Positions 45,154 through 56,608 of a stretch of DNA of 64,000 nucleotides are shown here, in pieces. The notes below the pieces were generated by a model. That model was not told the origin of the DNA and did no database searches. It worked only from the letters and a program-made list of their open reading frames with translations. The position numbers and the translations under genes are program-made. The DNA is taken from the NCBI GenBank assembly GCA_001931905.2, contig MSJI02000828.1:17871-81870 (forward strand), in the 5' to 3' direction. Each line of letters begins with the position of its first letter. Positions within the stretch are counted from its first letter, which is position 1. The DNA is from Cladosporium sp. IMV 00045 (Eukaryota; Ascomycota; Dothideomycetes; Cladosporiales; Cladosporiaceae).

Positions 45154-45813
45154 GGTGGATTATGTGAAGCGAGTGATTGCGGCGAAGTATTGGAGGTGCT
45201 GCGTCGGCAGTCGGCGTGGTGGTGAGAAAGAGGAAAAGATAGGTAGATTGATGAGGGTGGTGAGTCTGATGAGGATGATGGCGGAGAGGCGGAGGTGGTA
45301 GTGGTGGCGGAGGGGAGTTGAGGTGAGTGGTGGGTGATGGTCAAGGTAAAGAGGTGTTGGTGGTGGTGGTGGTGGTGGTGGTGGACGGACGGTGATGATG
45401 ATGCTCCAACCAGCTCAAGGCGGCGGAGGCAACGCGACAGGACGGCTACTCCCGTCTCCATCTTCGAGCTGCCTTGACATGTGCGCCGCCGCTTCGTCTC
45501 TCATCTCTCTCTTGACCATCTTCCCACCACCATACCTCTCTCCCACTTGACCTCACTTACATCCGCACAATCGCTTCTTGTCGACAGTCGACAAGTACAT
45601 TGTCCATTTGATCGCTGAGGCGTGTGCGGGCCTCGGATCAACCACTTCAATCAAATCCACTTGATCCATCCGCCCTCCGAGGCCATTCGAAGCCCACTAA
45701 ACCAACGCGATTGCGATCAATCTCCCACTTTTGACTTGACCACAAACACCAATTGCACTCTTCATCATATACAAAACGATCCTCCTCCTTTCTTTCGACA
45801 ACCTCCCGCAATC
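45154..45813. promoter_or_regulatory. Shared promoter, RPN11 / RPD3
   Basis: 660 bp between divergent start codons. It contains a GGT trinucleotide run (about 45357-45384). The RPD3-side leader (45470-45810) is pyrimidine-rich with many CTC/TCC words. No TATA box recognised. Confidence 0.6.
45357..45384. repeat. GGT trinucleotide microsatellite
   Basis: About nine GGT units in the region between RPN11 and RPD3, with looser GGT/GGA repeats on both sides (45230-45330). Confidence 0.9.
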
Positions 45814-47969
45814 ATGGCCAACCACCTCGCGCCTCTGGATGCGCCTGGTGCCGGTATCAACGCTGCGCCCTCACAACCCAAAAAGGTCGCATACTTCTAC
45901 GACAGTGATGTCGGAAACTATGCCTACAACGCCGGTCACCCCATGAAGCCTCATCGCATTCGCATGGCTCACTCCCTCATCATGAACTACAACCTCTACA
46001 AGGACCTCGAGATCTACCGCGCCAAACCAGCGTCCAAGTACGAGATGACGCAGTTTCACACCGACGAGTACGTCGACTTCCTGCAGCGCGTCACTCCTGA
46101 TAATATGGACAACTTTGGCAAGGAGCAGGGCAAGTACAACGTCGGTGATGATTGTCCTGTCTTCGACGGCTTGTTCGAATTCTGTGGTATCTCTGCCGGT
46201 GGCTCTATGGAAGGCGCTGCGCGATTGAACCGCGGAAAATGCGACATTGCTGTCAACTGGGCTGGTGGTCTGCATCACGCCAAGAAGAGCGAGGCCAGTG
46301 GTTTCTGTTACATCAACGGTAAGCGTTCATCGATCACTCATCGATCTGTGATCGTTAGCTAACTCCCCCAGACATCGTCCTCGGCATCATCGAGCTCCTT
46401 CGTTTCCACCCACGCGTCCTGTACATCGACATTGATGTCCACCATGGTGACGGCGTCGAAGAAGCTTTCTACAGCACCGATCGTGTCATGACCGTCTCCT
46501 TCCACAAGTACGGCGAATACTTCCCAGGAACCGGCGAGCTTAGAGACATTGGCGTCAGCAACGGCAAACACCACGCCGTCAACTTCCCTCTTCGTGATGG
46601 CATCGACGACAACAGCTACAAGAGCATCTTCGAGCCCGTCATCAATGGCGTCATGGAATACTACAAGCCCACCGCCGTCGTCCTCCAGTGCGGTGGTGAC
46701 TCTTTGTCAGGAGACAGACTTGGCTGTTTCAACCTTTCCATGCGCGGTCACGCCAACTGCGTGAACTTCGTCAAATCGTTCGGCCTGCCAACCCTCGTCC
46801 TCGGTGGTGGTGGTTACACTATGCGCAACGTTGCCCGTACGTGGGCTTTCGAGACCGGTCAGCTCGTCGGCCGCGACATGCGTACAGACTTGCCTTTCAC
46901 CGATTATTATGAGTATTACGCGCCTGACTTTGAGCTCGACGTCAAGCCCAGTAATATGGACAACGCCAACAGCCCCGAGTATCTGGAAAAGATCAAGCAG
47001 ACCGTTCTCGAGAACCTGCGCCGGACTCAGGCTGTTCCTTCAGTCCAGATGCAGGAGGTACCCCGTGGTGACGTGGGCATGGACGAGACTCTTGACGAGG
47101 AAGAGGCCCGTCTCGACGATGAAGACGCCGACGACGAAGCTAACAAAGACCGTCGCTACACCCAGAGACTGTGGGACAAGAAGACGGAGCGGGAAGATGA
47201 GCTCAGCGAGTCGGAAGACGAGGAGATGGCAGAAGCCAACGGAGTCAAAGCCCAGCCCGGCCGTCGCAAGAGAAGAGGCATCATGGACTACCAAAACCCA
47301 CACGCGCCCGCCGACAACAGCGGCGTCAACACTCCCATGGAAGACGATGCTCGGAGCCTCAACGGCGACGCACAACCCAACGACGATGTCATGGCTCTTG
47401 ACGCCAACAACGACGCCACGCAAACCACCGCGCCAAAAGAAGAGCCCGCGTCCGAGAGCAAAGCAGCTTCAAAATCTCCCCCTCCCGGCGAACCCAAGCG
47501 CGAGCCAGATGCCAGCGAACTCTCCTCCGCCGGTGCAGCCGACGAGCCCTCCAACGACGAAATGCAAGTCGACGCTCCTCCCACCACCACCGCCGCCGCG
47601 CCCCAAACCTCAGCACCCGCGCAAGAAACCCCGCAAGAAACTCTCGCAGATTCCACGCCCGCGCAAACCGGCACGCCACCCAAGTCCCCTCCAGCACCCG
47701 CGCCTGCTCCTTCTGCCCCTGCCGACCCAGCAGCAGCAGATTCAGCAGCAACATCAACAGCAGCAGACATTCCCGGCACCGAAGCCCCCGCCGCGACAGG
47801 CGCAGCGCCTCCCGTCTCATCAGCCGGCCAAGACGTGGAAATGTCCGAATCGGCCGCGGAAAAGCGCGAGGAAGGGATCATGGAGCGCAGCAGGGAGGAC
47901 GCGCAGGCCGAGGCCGAGACTGAACTCGCCGGCGGTGGACAGGATGTTGGGGGACCGCCTGCTGCGTGA
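45814..47969 (+). CDS. RPD3: Class I histone deacetylase, Rpd3/RpdA type
   Basis: Two exons: 45814-46318 and 46372-47969; 53-bp intron; 700 residues. The deacetylase domain (about residues 25-400) is near-identical in key places to Rpd3/HDAC1: [14 protein letters not shown], catalytic GGLHHAKK, zinc-binding [31 protein letters not shown], and [14 protein letters not shown] with the catalytic Tyr. It removes acetyl groups from histone tails as the core of Sin3-type co-repressor complexes. Yeast Rpd3 has 433 residues. Here a further tail of about 270 residues is acidic ([15 protein letters not shown]), then basic ([15 protein letters not shown]), then Pro/Ala/Ser-rich. A long C-terminal extension is typical of filamentous ascomycete RpdA, where it is reported to be essential in Aspergillus. 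The start ATG follows a CAATC leader and precedes [10 protein letters not shown]. Confidence 0.96.
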
Positions 47970-49329
47970 AGGGGCAAAGAGAGCTTTTTTTGGTCTTGGG
48001 ACTGAGGAATGTTGAGTCGGTACGAACAGTGAAAAGGGATGAAAAGAAGAGAGATATTCACCACCACCACAAACAGCGACGGCGTTTACGGCGTTTTAAG
48101 ACGGGTTCTGGGCATGGGATAGGAGGCAGGGAGGAACGGGGATGGGACTGATTGCCTACCTTATATTCGAATTCTGATGCTTTTTTTTCCCCCTTCTCTT
48201 TTTCCTGACTCAAATTCTCTGGCTCTTTTCGTGTGAGCTGACTTTCCAGAATCCCAAGCGAGCCCACCTCACCTAAACGAAGCAGGTTTTCCCTGATCAA
48301 ATCTGTCTATCTTCTGCTTTCCGTTCTTCGCTTCGTCTCCCTTGTTGCTTTCCGGAAAATCATGGCATACAGAACACACACGCACATCACATTGTACTGC
48401 ACGCTAGACAACATACCTCAGTGTGATCAGGGAAGACTCAACGCGAAGACAAGCCATGTCTGCACGACTGCAAAAAAAGAAAAAACAAAATCACAGACAC
48501 ATGCAGAAAAATCGGAGGCACAGGCGCAGAGAGAAAGAAAATTCATCATTATCAGCCCATTGCGGCGGGCGGGGGTAGTAGTGGTAGTGATAGACAGTAG
48601 TAGTAACCTTCCCAGCAAAGAAAATGAAAGAAGAAGCCCGCCCCTCCGATGCAAAACAAACCGATTTCAGGACAAAAAAAAAAAAAAAACGCCGTGATCT
48701 CTCTCAGTGCCATGCTCTCCCGGAAGCGCCCTTCTGGCGCCGAGGAGACGGTGTGTGGGTGACCCTCCGTCAAGTGGGTGGTGGTGGGTTTTCTGGTGAA
48801 AAGGGCAGAGGACAAACGGCAGGGAGAGGGATAGGAGAGGGTTGGGAATCTATTGGATCCCCTCCTTCCCTTCTTCCCTTCTTGTCCGCCTGCTCGTCTG
48901 GCCCACGACCACTTGAAAAATGGAAGGGAAGGAAAGGGACAACAGAAAAGCCAGTCTTCTTGATCGATCAACGCCGGGAAGCTCAACATGATGCCTTTAT
49001 GAACGCCGGGTGCCGGTTTGTGAGTAACGTGTTGTGATTTGATGTGAAGGGGAAGCCGCACCAGAATGGTGATGAGGTAGTCTCATTGCCGGTCTGTCGG
49101 TGGTTGTGATCGTAAGTGCTTGGGTGTGCCTTTCGAGTGATGGCGACACAGTGTCGGTTATATGTATTTGTGTGGTCTTGTTGGGAACTGATGTTGTCAC
49201 ATGACCAGAGTTTGACAGGTCACGAAGATGTCGTTTCTGATCAACCAGAGTCGACATGCTCGCCGCATATACCCAATGTCGCAGTATTAGTGAAATCGTG
49301 CAACGTCCATCAAGTCTCCAATCTCCAGC
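47970..49329. other. Convergent intergenic, RPD3 / repeat-protein gene
   Basis: 1360 bp with simple-sequence runs: T-rich at 48181-48215, an A run of about 17 at 48677-48693, and purine-rich stretches. It should contain the two facing 3' UTRs. No supported gene; frames on both strands have low-complexity translations. Confidence 0.55.
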
Positions 49330-52300
49330 TCAATCAAACGGGTACCCAATCCTGCTCGAGCCAATCCTGCTCCACGGATCGTTACGTTCCTCCCTGTGCG
49401 CACCTCCAGCAAACGCATTAGGGCGCTGTTGATCCTGCATAGAAGAAGACGAAGCCCCTTCAATCGAAGCCACGATCTTAGGCTTGCGCGGCCCCTTCGG
49501 GATGCCAGCGTCGCGGCGCTTGTGCAAGTTCTTGCTGCCCTTCGGACGCCCTTTGCGCACCGGACCGGGAGAGCCTTCCTTGCTGTCGGCCGCGACCGGC
49601 GTGTCGGACGATGTCCCTGGGGTTTCCGAGCGGGTGGCGCCTTCTTCAACACCGGGTGATGTCTGATGTCCTCCCCCGTTGGATTGCTGGGGCGGCGTTG
49701 GTGCTGCTGCGCCCAAGCTGTTGCCGCGCAGCTCGCGGATGCGCTTGGGGATGTGGTTCTTCCAGCGGCCGCTGGTGCGGACGACGTACCCGCCAGGCAA
49801 AACCTGCGGCTGCGAAGAAGAGGCGTTTGCGGTGGGATCTGGAGTCTCGCTGGCGGCTTTGAGGGTGCCGGTGGTGGTGCGCTTCTTGCGCGTCGGGGCT
49901 GGAGCGATGCCGTCAAAGCGGCTGACGGGTTTGACGGCACGTCTGGGAGCGAGGGCGGTGTCTTCGCCGCCTGTGGTGGTGGCGGCAGGGTCGATGTCTA
50001 TACCGGTGCGGTTGCGACGCTTCCTGAGCTCGCGACCTTCGGCGTCGCGGATGATTTTTTGCGCGTCTGGATCTTGGTAGCCGACCTTTCTGCTGTCGAA
50101 GTTGTAATCGTAGAGATCTGCTTCTTTCTTATCCTCCCAGACAGCAGAGTCGAAAGGCACTCTGCCACCTTTGACTGGTTTGCGCGCAATCCTAGCGTGT
50201 GGTGCAGTTATCTTGTCCAGGGCGAGATATTCATCTTGGATCTCTTGCAGGATCTTCTGAACGTGGGCAGTCGTAGCTTGAAGGACTTCTTTCGGACGGA
50301 CCGCCGCGTCCTTCCTGGTCAAAGCATTGACGAAGACGTCGGGCGAATTGAGCGGTCGGTACATCGTCCTCATGAGACGTGCAGCAGCGTCGAAAGGCTC
50401 GTCCTTGCTAGGCTGCGGCCAAGAATTGGCGTACAGACTAGGGAAGTTTTCCTCGTCACTGAGCCTGTCCTCCTCCAAAGTCAGTCTCTGCGGCTTGGGT
50501 GTGGCGGTCTTCGACTTTTGTGATGAGTTCTTAGACGTGAGCTTCGACAGCTCATCGAAGTCTTCCTGTTGCGAGAAGTTCGTACGACGGCGACGTTTCA
50601 ATGCAGTGCCAGCAAGCTCTCCGCCGTTCAAGCTAGGTCGGCGGCTGTCGTTAGGTGTTTCCTGGAAACTTCCACCACCCACAGTGGGGTCGTCGTCCTC
50701 GTCGTCTGTGTAGACCACGTTGGGATATCTAACACGTTGGTGGGCAGGCGAGCTTTGAGATTTCTTTGCTCTGGAGTGGCTGGCACGGCTACTCTTGGCG
50801 ACTGGCTCTTTGTTTTTGGGAACACGAGCCCACTTCCCACCACCACGGTAGTACCATTCGAGTTGCGGGTACTTGTCAGGGCCTTCTGACCGAATCAAAA
50901 GTTCGTTCTGTCCTGGAAGGTTCTCAACAGGCTGCTGGTAGAACGGCGCGCCGGATGTCTTGGTGGAAGCCCCGGGACCGCGGACAGCAGTCTTGTTCGA
51001 GCTTCCAGGCGGAGGCAAGCCACGAGCCCAGCGGCCCTGACCGCGATGATGGAAGGTCTCATTCGGATGCGCCTTGACATATTCCGAATCGACCAGCTCG
51101 CCACCGAATCCGGATGGACCAACTTCCTCGTCGTCCTCGTCATCCTCTTCTTCCACCTCTTCCTCGTCATCATCTTCTTCCATCTCCTCGTCTTCCTCTT
51201 CCTCTTCCTCGACTTCTTCATCGTCCTCCTCATAGTGAATTTGTTTGCCTTTGGTCGCGGCAGCCGCAGTTGTGGGCGTGTCTTGGGGCCTCGGACCAAA
51301 GGCATAGCGGCCTTGTCCACGATGGTGGAACTCCTGCCCTGGGTGTTCAAGTACGTACTGCTTATCCACGAGCCCTGAACTATGAATTTTGCCAACTTCC
51401 GCGGGCGACGAAGTGACCGGTTCCGGTTTCTTCCAAGCGTCGGAAGGTCGCTTAGTCGTGGGACGAGAGCCACGGCGATAACGTCCCGAGCCGGCATGGA
51501 AGAAGGTTTCATTGGGGTGACTCTGAACGTATGCTTTGCTGAAGGTTTTGAGAGGATCTTCGACAGGAGCAGGAGCCGGAGCCGGAGCCGGAGCAGGAGC
51601 AGGGGCAGGAACCTTCGATGCGGGCGTGCGGACAGCGCTGCCGAGATCATCCGCAAGAACGTATCTACCGTTGCCACGATGGATGAACTGCGCGTCGGGA
51701 TGTTGGTTCTTGTAGGCGATCATCTCCTCTTTGGAGAACTTGCCGGTTCTTTCTTCAGGTTCAGGTTCAGGTTCGGGTTCTTCTTCGCCACTGTCGATTG
51801 CGGATTGATCGTGCGCTCCTTGTGAGCTTGATGCGAGCTTGTACCAACCGTTCCCGCAATGAGCGAACGTGTCATTCGGGAAGGCTGGGAGCTGAGACAC
51901 GTGGTACCGAGTCTCCTGTTGCGGCTCGACCTCTTCCTTGAGTTGCGAGCGATTTGATCCTCTACGGCTGCTGTATGCGGATGGAGGAGCTGATGTTTTG
52001 AGGCCCTTCTTGTAGAACCCGTTGCCGCAGTGGCGCCAGTCGTGCCCGGGATGAGTATCAACGTATGATTTGGGGTAAGTTTTGACGTCTTCATCGTCGT
52101 CGCCGTCACTTGCTACCTCTGGATCATCCTCACCATCGGCGTTGCCGAAAGGAGCAGAGCGCCTGTGAAGGCGAGCAGCGCGAAGTTCACCAGGAGTGAT
52201 CGGCTCGACTTCTGACTGTCTACGTCGAAGCGAATACGACGCATCTGAGAGTCTCTTCGACGCAGAGGGTTGCGAATGGAAGGTGAGATCATGGTCGTCC

Positions 52301-52917
52301 TCATAAGCATCGATGTCGCCACTCGGACGACGGAGCGATGATCTGCCCGAGAGACGAGGCGTCTGAGCAGCTTTCGTTCGAGGAGTGGAATTTGACTGAG
52401 CACGCAGCTCTGAATGTGAGACGGAAGAGGTAGGCAAGTATCTGCCTTGGCCACGGTGGACCCACTTGACCTCGGGGTGCTTGAGGGTGTAGGCTTTAGA
52501 GTAGGTGCCTTTGTGATTAGGACCGTCTTCGTCGTCGTTGAGAGTTGGAGTTGCGTTCAGTGAGGCAGCGTGCGATATGCGACGACTGCCATCGTTGGGA
52601 GAGCGATCGGCGAGTCCGCGATGGGGCTGCTGGTAAACGGGGTTGTAACCAGGGTGCTCGAAGTGTTGCAACAAGGCACGGACTCCCTTGACAACAAGCA
52701 CCCGACCATCGATGCAGGTCGCACTGACGGTCATGTTGCCGTAGCCGGGTCGTTTCGTCTGAGGTCGCGCAGACGTCGCTGGCGCAGAGGCGACTTGGAT
52801 GTCTGATGAACTCGAGGCGGGTGAATGGGACATCGACCGTGGATGAGAATCGACGGGACGATGGTAAGAGTTTGCGCGTCGTCGCTTCACGCCGCGATGA
52901 TTAGCATTTGCGTCCAT
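49330..52917 (-). CDS. Large nuclear-type protein with eight HP..HRGxGRY repeats
   Basis: Single exon, 1195 residues from the ATG at 52917. I do not recognise the family. Residues 139-696 carry eight copies of a unit of about 22 residues with consensus aromatic-x(3)-[YF]-x(3)-HP-x(3)-[FW]-x-H-[RC]-G-x-G-[RFWK]-[YW], at about 139, 281, 338, 394, 459, 516, 608 and 675. Examples are AYVQSHPNETFFHAGSGRY and EYVKAHPNETFHHRGQGRW. An Asp/Glu-only stretch lies near 562-599. A conserved-looking helical region follows around 820-960 (RLMRTMYRPLNSPDVFVNAL; LQEIQDEYLALDKITAPHAR). An AT-hook-like GRPKGSK with a basic tail is near 1123. KRRR-type nuclear signals and the AT-hook suggest a chromatin protein; this is inference. 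The repeats could bind zinc (His/Cys) or histone tails. Confidence 0.85.
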   Translation of the reverse strand: MDANANHRGVKRRRANSYHRPVDSHPRSMSHSPASSSSDIQVASAPATSARPQTKRPGYGNMTVSATCIDGRVLVVKGVRALLQHFEHPGYNPVYQQPHRGLADRSPNDGSRRISHAASLNATPTLNDDEDGPNHKGTYSKAYTLKHPEVKWVHRGQGRYLPTSSVSHSELRAQSNSTPRTKAAQTPRLSGRSSLRRPSGDIDAYEDDHDLTFHSQPSASKRLSDASYSLRRRQSEVEPITPGELRAARLHRRSAPFGNADGEDDPEVASDGDDDEDVKTYPKSYVDTHPGHDWRHCGNGFYKKGLKTSAPPSAYSSRRGSNRSQLKEEVEPQQETRYHVSQLPAFPNDTFAHCGNGWYKLASSSQGAHDQSAIDSGEEEPEPEPEPEERTGKFSKEEMIAYKNQHPDAQFIHRGNGRYVLADDLGSAVRTPASKVPAPAPAPAPAPAPAPVEDPLKTFSKAYVQSHPNETFFHAGSGRYRRGSRPTTKRPSDAWKKPEPVTSSPAEVGKIHSSGLVDKQYVLEHPGQEFHHRGQGRYAFGPRPQDTPTTAAAATKGKQIHYEEDDEEVEEEEEEDEEMEEDDDEEEVEEEDDEDDEEVGPSGFGGELVDSEYVKAHPNETFHHRGQGRWARGLPPPGSSNKTAVRGPGASTKTSGAPFYQQPVENLPGQNELLIRSEGPDKYPQLEWYYRGGGKWARVPKNKEPVAKSSRASHSRAKKSQSSPAHQRVRYPNVVYTDDEDDDPTVGGGSFQETPNDSRRPSLNGGELAGTALKRRRRTNFSQQEDFDELSKLTSKNSSQKSKTATPKPQRLTLEEDRLSDEENFPSLYANSWPQPSKDEPFDAAARLMRTMYRPLNSPDVFVNALTRKDAAVRPKEVLQATTAHVQKILQEIQDEYLALDKITAPHARIARKPVKGGRVPFDSAVWEDKKEADLYDYNFDSRKVGYQDPDAQKIIRDAEGRELRKRRNRTGIDIDPAATTTGGEDTALAPRRAVKPVSRFDGIAPAPTRKKRTTTGTLKAASETPDPTANASSSQPQVLPGGYVVRTSGRWKNHIPKRIRELRGNSLGAAAPTPPQQSNGGGHQTSPGVEEGATRSETPGTSSDTPVAADSKEGSPGPVRKGRPKGSKNLHKRRDAGIPKGPRKPKIVASIEGASSSSMQDQQRPNAFAGGAHREERNDPWSRIGSSRIGYPFD
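50848..52503 (-). repeat. Eight-copy protein repeat block
   Basis: Coding region of the eight HP..H[RC]GxGRY units, separated by spacers of about 35-120 residues of low-complexity Ser/Pro/Glu sequence. The units differ at many codons, so the block is ancient and under protein-level constraint, not a recent DNA tandem repeat. Two units have Cys for Arg (RHCGNGFY, AHCGNGWY). Confidence 0.8.
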
Positions 52918-54640
52918 TGCTAGCAAGGCTGCCAAACATTGTCCGACAAGATGGGAGGATGGATTGATTGTCGCGGGTGAGAGAGGTGGTGGTTGATTCT
53001 AACAGCAAAGCCAAGGTTCGCGCGACTTGGTGCCAGCCCAGCCGACTGCCGCCGTCGCCGTGTGGCGGAAGTCCCCGTGCGCTGCGAAAAGCCCGCAAAA
53101 ATAAAACGCCTGCTAGCACCCACCACTCTTTATGACTTGCCGCCTCTACAAAGCGAGAAAGACAAGTGCTATTTGCTTGATTGTGAAAGTCACGTGCTCT
53201 GTAGCGATTGAATAAATAGGTTCACTGAGGCAATCATCCCCATCACTCAATCGCCGTACATGACCCTCACTCACGATGCATCGGGAGAATAGTGAACTTT
53301 AATGAATCGATCCGCCGTCTATCAATCAAATTTGTGCGCGGCAGAAAAAGGGTGAGCATCGTCAAATCAGATGATAACCGACACTCACCAGCCGCACGGG
53401 ATGTACTGTGTTCATCGGAGATCTCTCGTTTCATTCTCACTCGTCATCGGCACATGTCAGATGTTAATAGGGGATATTCTAGATGTCACATGATACGATA
53501 TGGACTGCCTTACTGAGCGAGATTATCGATCCATCTTATAGTCATCAGAACGAATAGGTTGATATCGCCGAACACCTAGGATTCTCGTCACCTAGCATCA
53601 CCCAAACCCACAATTCGATTGTCAACCACTGCAATACGATAGAAGGCTCGATAGTGAAACATTCACCGCGCACTGATCGACCAGCTTAGAGCATGGTAAT
53701 GCAAACAGTTGTCAGGAGATCATGTCACGATGGTCGCACATCCCGAAATTGGTCATAACCCAGCTTCACTGATCATATGGTGTACATCAGATCAAAGACA
53801 TAGAAGTAGCCAACATTTGTAAGACATTACAGAAGCGATGCCTTCGCAGATACGAAAGCTAGATGTCGCGTTGCTGTCTTTCGCCCTTTGTGAGGGAAAG
53901 GCTCATATTGAGGCCTACCAAACGGAAATACATCAGGGTATGGGAAAAAATGATGATAGGGGTGGCTCACCACGTTAGCGTTCACGCAGACTAAGTACCG
54001 CGGATGACTTTACGAACGGTCCTGCAGGAAATCACATTTGAAGGCTTGATCGCTTGCTTCTACGAGAGAGTTCCAGCCGATGTCTGTGGAGGTATTGTCT
54101 CTTGTACCTCTGCCACGCCGCCTATCGTAGCTGAACTATCATTCGAAGGATTGATTTTGGAAGAAACGAAAAAATGTCCTGATGGAGCACTGATAGAGGT
54201 AAGATGTGTTCTCATAGCCGTCTCAAACTGCCATATATGAGCTTCAATGACTTGACCGCTTGGTAAAGCGACGTAAAGCACATGTGTGACAGACAGCAAA
54301 CAATTCCTATAGCGTATCCTACATGCCGCTTCGATTACCGAGACCCAAACGGGTGCGTTGGCTGGCTCCCACAAGATACATCATTCCTCCAAGAGCCGCA
54401 ATGACCTGTCCAGATCGACTGGCAGTCAGCTGGAAGATTGCACATCAGAAGTCTAAGTTGACCAACATACACCCCCTCTCTGAGTCTTCACGACAACCTC
54501 AACGGATATCGCCTCTGCTAGAAGCAAGTTACGACATGAAATGATCGGCAGCATCTGAACAACCAATCTCACCACCGCCGTAAGGTTTTCGATTGGCCAT
54601 ATATGGCTGTGTATATATCACCCAGAAGACCCTCCACCCT
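52918..54640. other. 1.7-kb intergenic, no supported gene
   Basis: The left part is the repeat-protein promoter; the right part is the 3' flank of the secreted-protein gene. From 53200 on it is AT-richer than its neighbours and frames are short. A 43-codon plus-strand frame at 53838 and a 78-codon frame at 54004 have no motifs. Confidence 0.5.
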
Positions 54641-55222
54641 CTAAGCAGAGCAGACATCCGTCGGGTCAGCACCCCTGAGAACAAAAGAAAGTCAGCAGTT
54701 GAAACCTCAAGACGATCAATCGACCATCCACAGCCAAAAGACCAGAACAGAACAAACTCACCCGAAATGCTGCTCCTCCTCGACCTCCAACTCTCCCTCC
54801 CTCAGCTCACAAATCGTGCTCTGCCCACCCCTCGAGCAAGCAAAATCACCCTCGCCCTCAACCAGCTGAAGCGTGGCATTATTGTGGTTGCCAATTTCAT
54901 AAACATAAGACTGCCAGATATCAACGCTGAAGTTGCCGGCGAACTGGTACGTGCCGGGCGTGACGCGGGCGTAGTAGCCGGTGTCATCGCCACACGATTG
55001 GAAGCAGGTGGGCACCGCCTCGTCGGTCCAGGACAGCGTGCATTCGGCTGGAGAGCTGCCGCCTTGCTCGTAGACGTTGTCGGGGGCGGAGACGGTGAAG
55101 GTCACGCTGTGGCTGGCGGAGGGGATGCGGATGTCGGTGGCGCGGAAGGGGGTGATTTGGAAGTTGAGCGCGTTGGTGGCGGCGGCGAGGGTGCTGGCCG
55201 CGAGGAGGGTGGTGCGGTACAT
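54641..55222 (-). CDS. Small secreted protein, six cysteines
   Basis: Two exons: 55222-54762 and 54674-54641; 87-bp intron with GTGAGT donor, CTGAC branch and TTCTCAG acceptor, phase 2; 164 residues. Reading through instead would stop at once inside the donor. A signal peptide is clear (MYRTTLLAASTLAAATNA, cleavage near 18). The mature protein is beta-rich in appearance (ITPFRATDIRIPSASHSVTF; GTYQFAGNFSVDIW) with Cys at 61, 73, 77, 129, 138 and 162. The sixth Cys comes only from exon 2 (DPTDVCSA), which gives three possible disulphides. The pattern resembles small fungal secreted proteins of the Alt a 1-like kind, but I cannot assign the family. Effector, surface or cell-wall roles are open. 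A TATA-type element lies at 55317-55324. Confidence 0.8.
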
Positions 55223-56608
55223 GGTTGCTGGGTTTTGAGGTGTTGAGATGGGAAATGTCTTTGCCTGCGTGGGTTGAGTGTGGTGAGATGATTGGAGATG
55301 TCGAAAGTACCCTTCGCTTTTATAACCCATCTTCCTCTTTGGATACCAACCGGGTCTTCACGTTTCTATTCCCAGCTCACCGTGATCATCTAACGTCAAG
55401 CGCTGGATTCGCGGCGGCAGTGGATATACGAAGCATTAGGTTTTGGATGATGGTTCCCCGTGGGCCCCTGTCGTCACAAGCGAAGCATTTGGTGCGCATG
55501 CTAAACGACCATTCGGAAGCTTTTTTGGCCTTATTTCACGGCGGCGATGTATCTGTGATCGTGTCGGTATCAGTACGGCGAGGACGAGCAGATTGGCAAG
55601 CGCGCTGAGGTCGACAGAGCCAGGCACAAAGAGCGAGAGCAGGCAAGGTATGGGTTAGGTAGGTACGTAGACCAGGACCAACGGGAGGGAAAAGCGCACC
55701 GCCGACTCCTACCCAAGTGACGAACATCCACAAAAACCCGTTCAGAATACGAGCCATCAATGATAATACCATTACCTTCAATCAAGCAAACGCACCACAC
55801 GCAGCAGATACATCATACACAACATCAAACATCATACAGACGACTAACCCGCGAGGGCTCGCCTCGCTCCATAAAATCGACTTGCATCGTAAGGCCACTT
55901 TCGTGATGACTTGTTGAATTGCAGCAAACGACGCAAGTTCGAGCAAAGTGAATACCCTTCCCACCATTGGAAACGACGAGCAACGACAGAACATGCCGAG
56001 GCACAATTCTCCATACCATATGCCAGGGCGATAGTGACCCTGGACAAGGGAAACGCTCCCGTGCCATCGAACGAGCAATGGCGCTTTAATACTGCTGAAT
56101 CGTAAGAAACATGTTATTATTATACAGATCAGTGGTGGAAGCCCAAGTGTTTTCTCTGGCCACGAAACCATGGGCGAATTCACGACTTTTGCGCTGTCAA
56201 TCGCACACCAAATCGAGAAACCAACTTTCGGATTAATCTGCTTTGATTCCCTCGCTACGCTTCCAATTAGAACTAATCGATGGTATTGGTATTGAGTATG
56301 GTATTATCGTAATGCGTAAAAAGTCGTATCGTACATCCCCCAGCCTTCTCCATTCCCTCTCTCTCTGGACCTCACTCTCGCGGCGATTTTCTGCAGTCTC
56401 CATTGGCCCAGGGACGTTGCTCCCTCCAACGCCCTGCTCAGCCTCGTCTCCCAAATGATATGCCCATGACTATCCCAACCGGGCGCTCACGCCTGAAACC
56501 TGCCTTCCGTGATCCTAGAATGCATTGACAAAAGAAAGAAAAACGAACAGAAAGAAAAGAGCAGACAAAACGAGAAAACGAAAAACAAAAGCCCAACCAA
56601 CCCCACCC
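55223..56608. other. Intergenic, secreted-protein promoter to coiled-coil gene 3' flank
   Basis: 1386 bp. Short frames only, on both strands. The right end (56520-56600) is A-rich (AAAGAAAGAAAAACG-type words), likely 3' UTR of the next minus-strand gene. Confidence 0.5.
55317..55324 (-). promoter_or_regulatory. TATA-type element of the secreted-protein gene
   Basis: TTATAAAA on the minus strand, about 95 bp upstream of the ATG at 55222, a plausible distance for a fungal core promoter. Confidence 0.55.

Noticed and set aside
47288..48070. 260-codon minus-strand frame opposite the Rpd3 tail
   Set aside because: Antisense shadow of a Pro/Ala/Ser-rich coding region.
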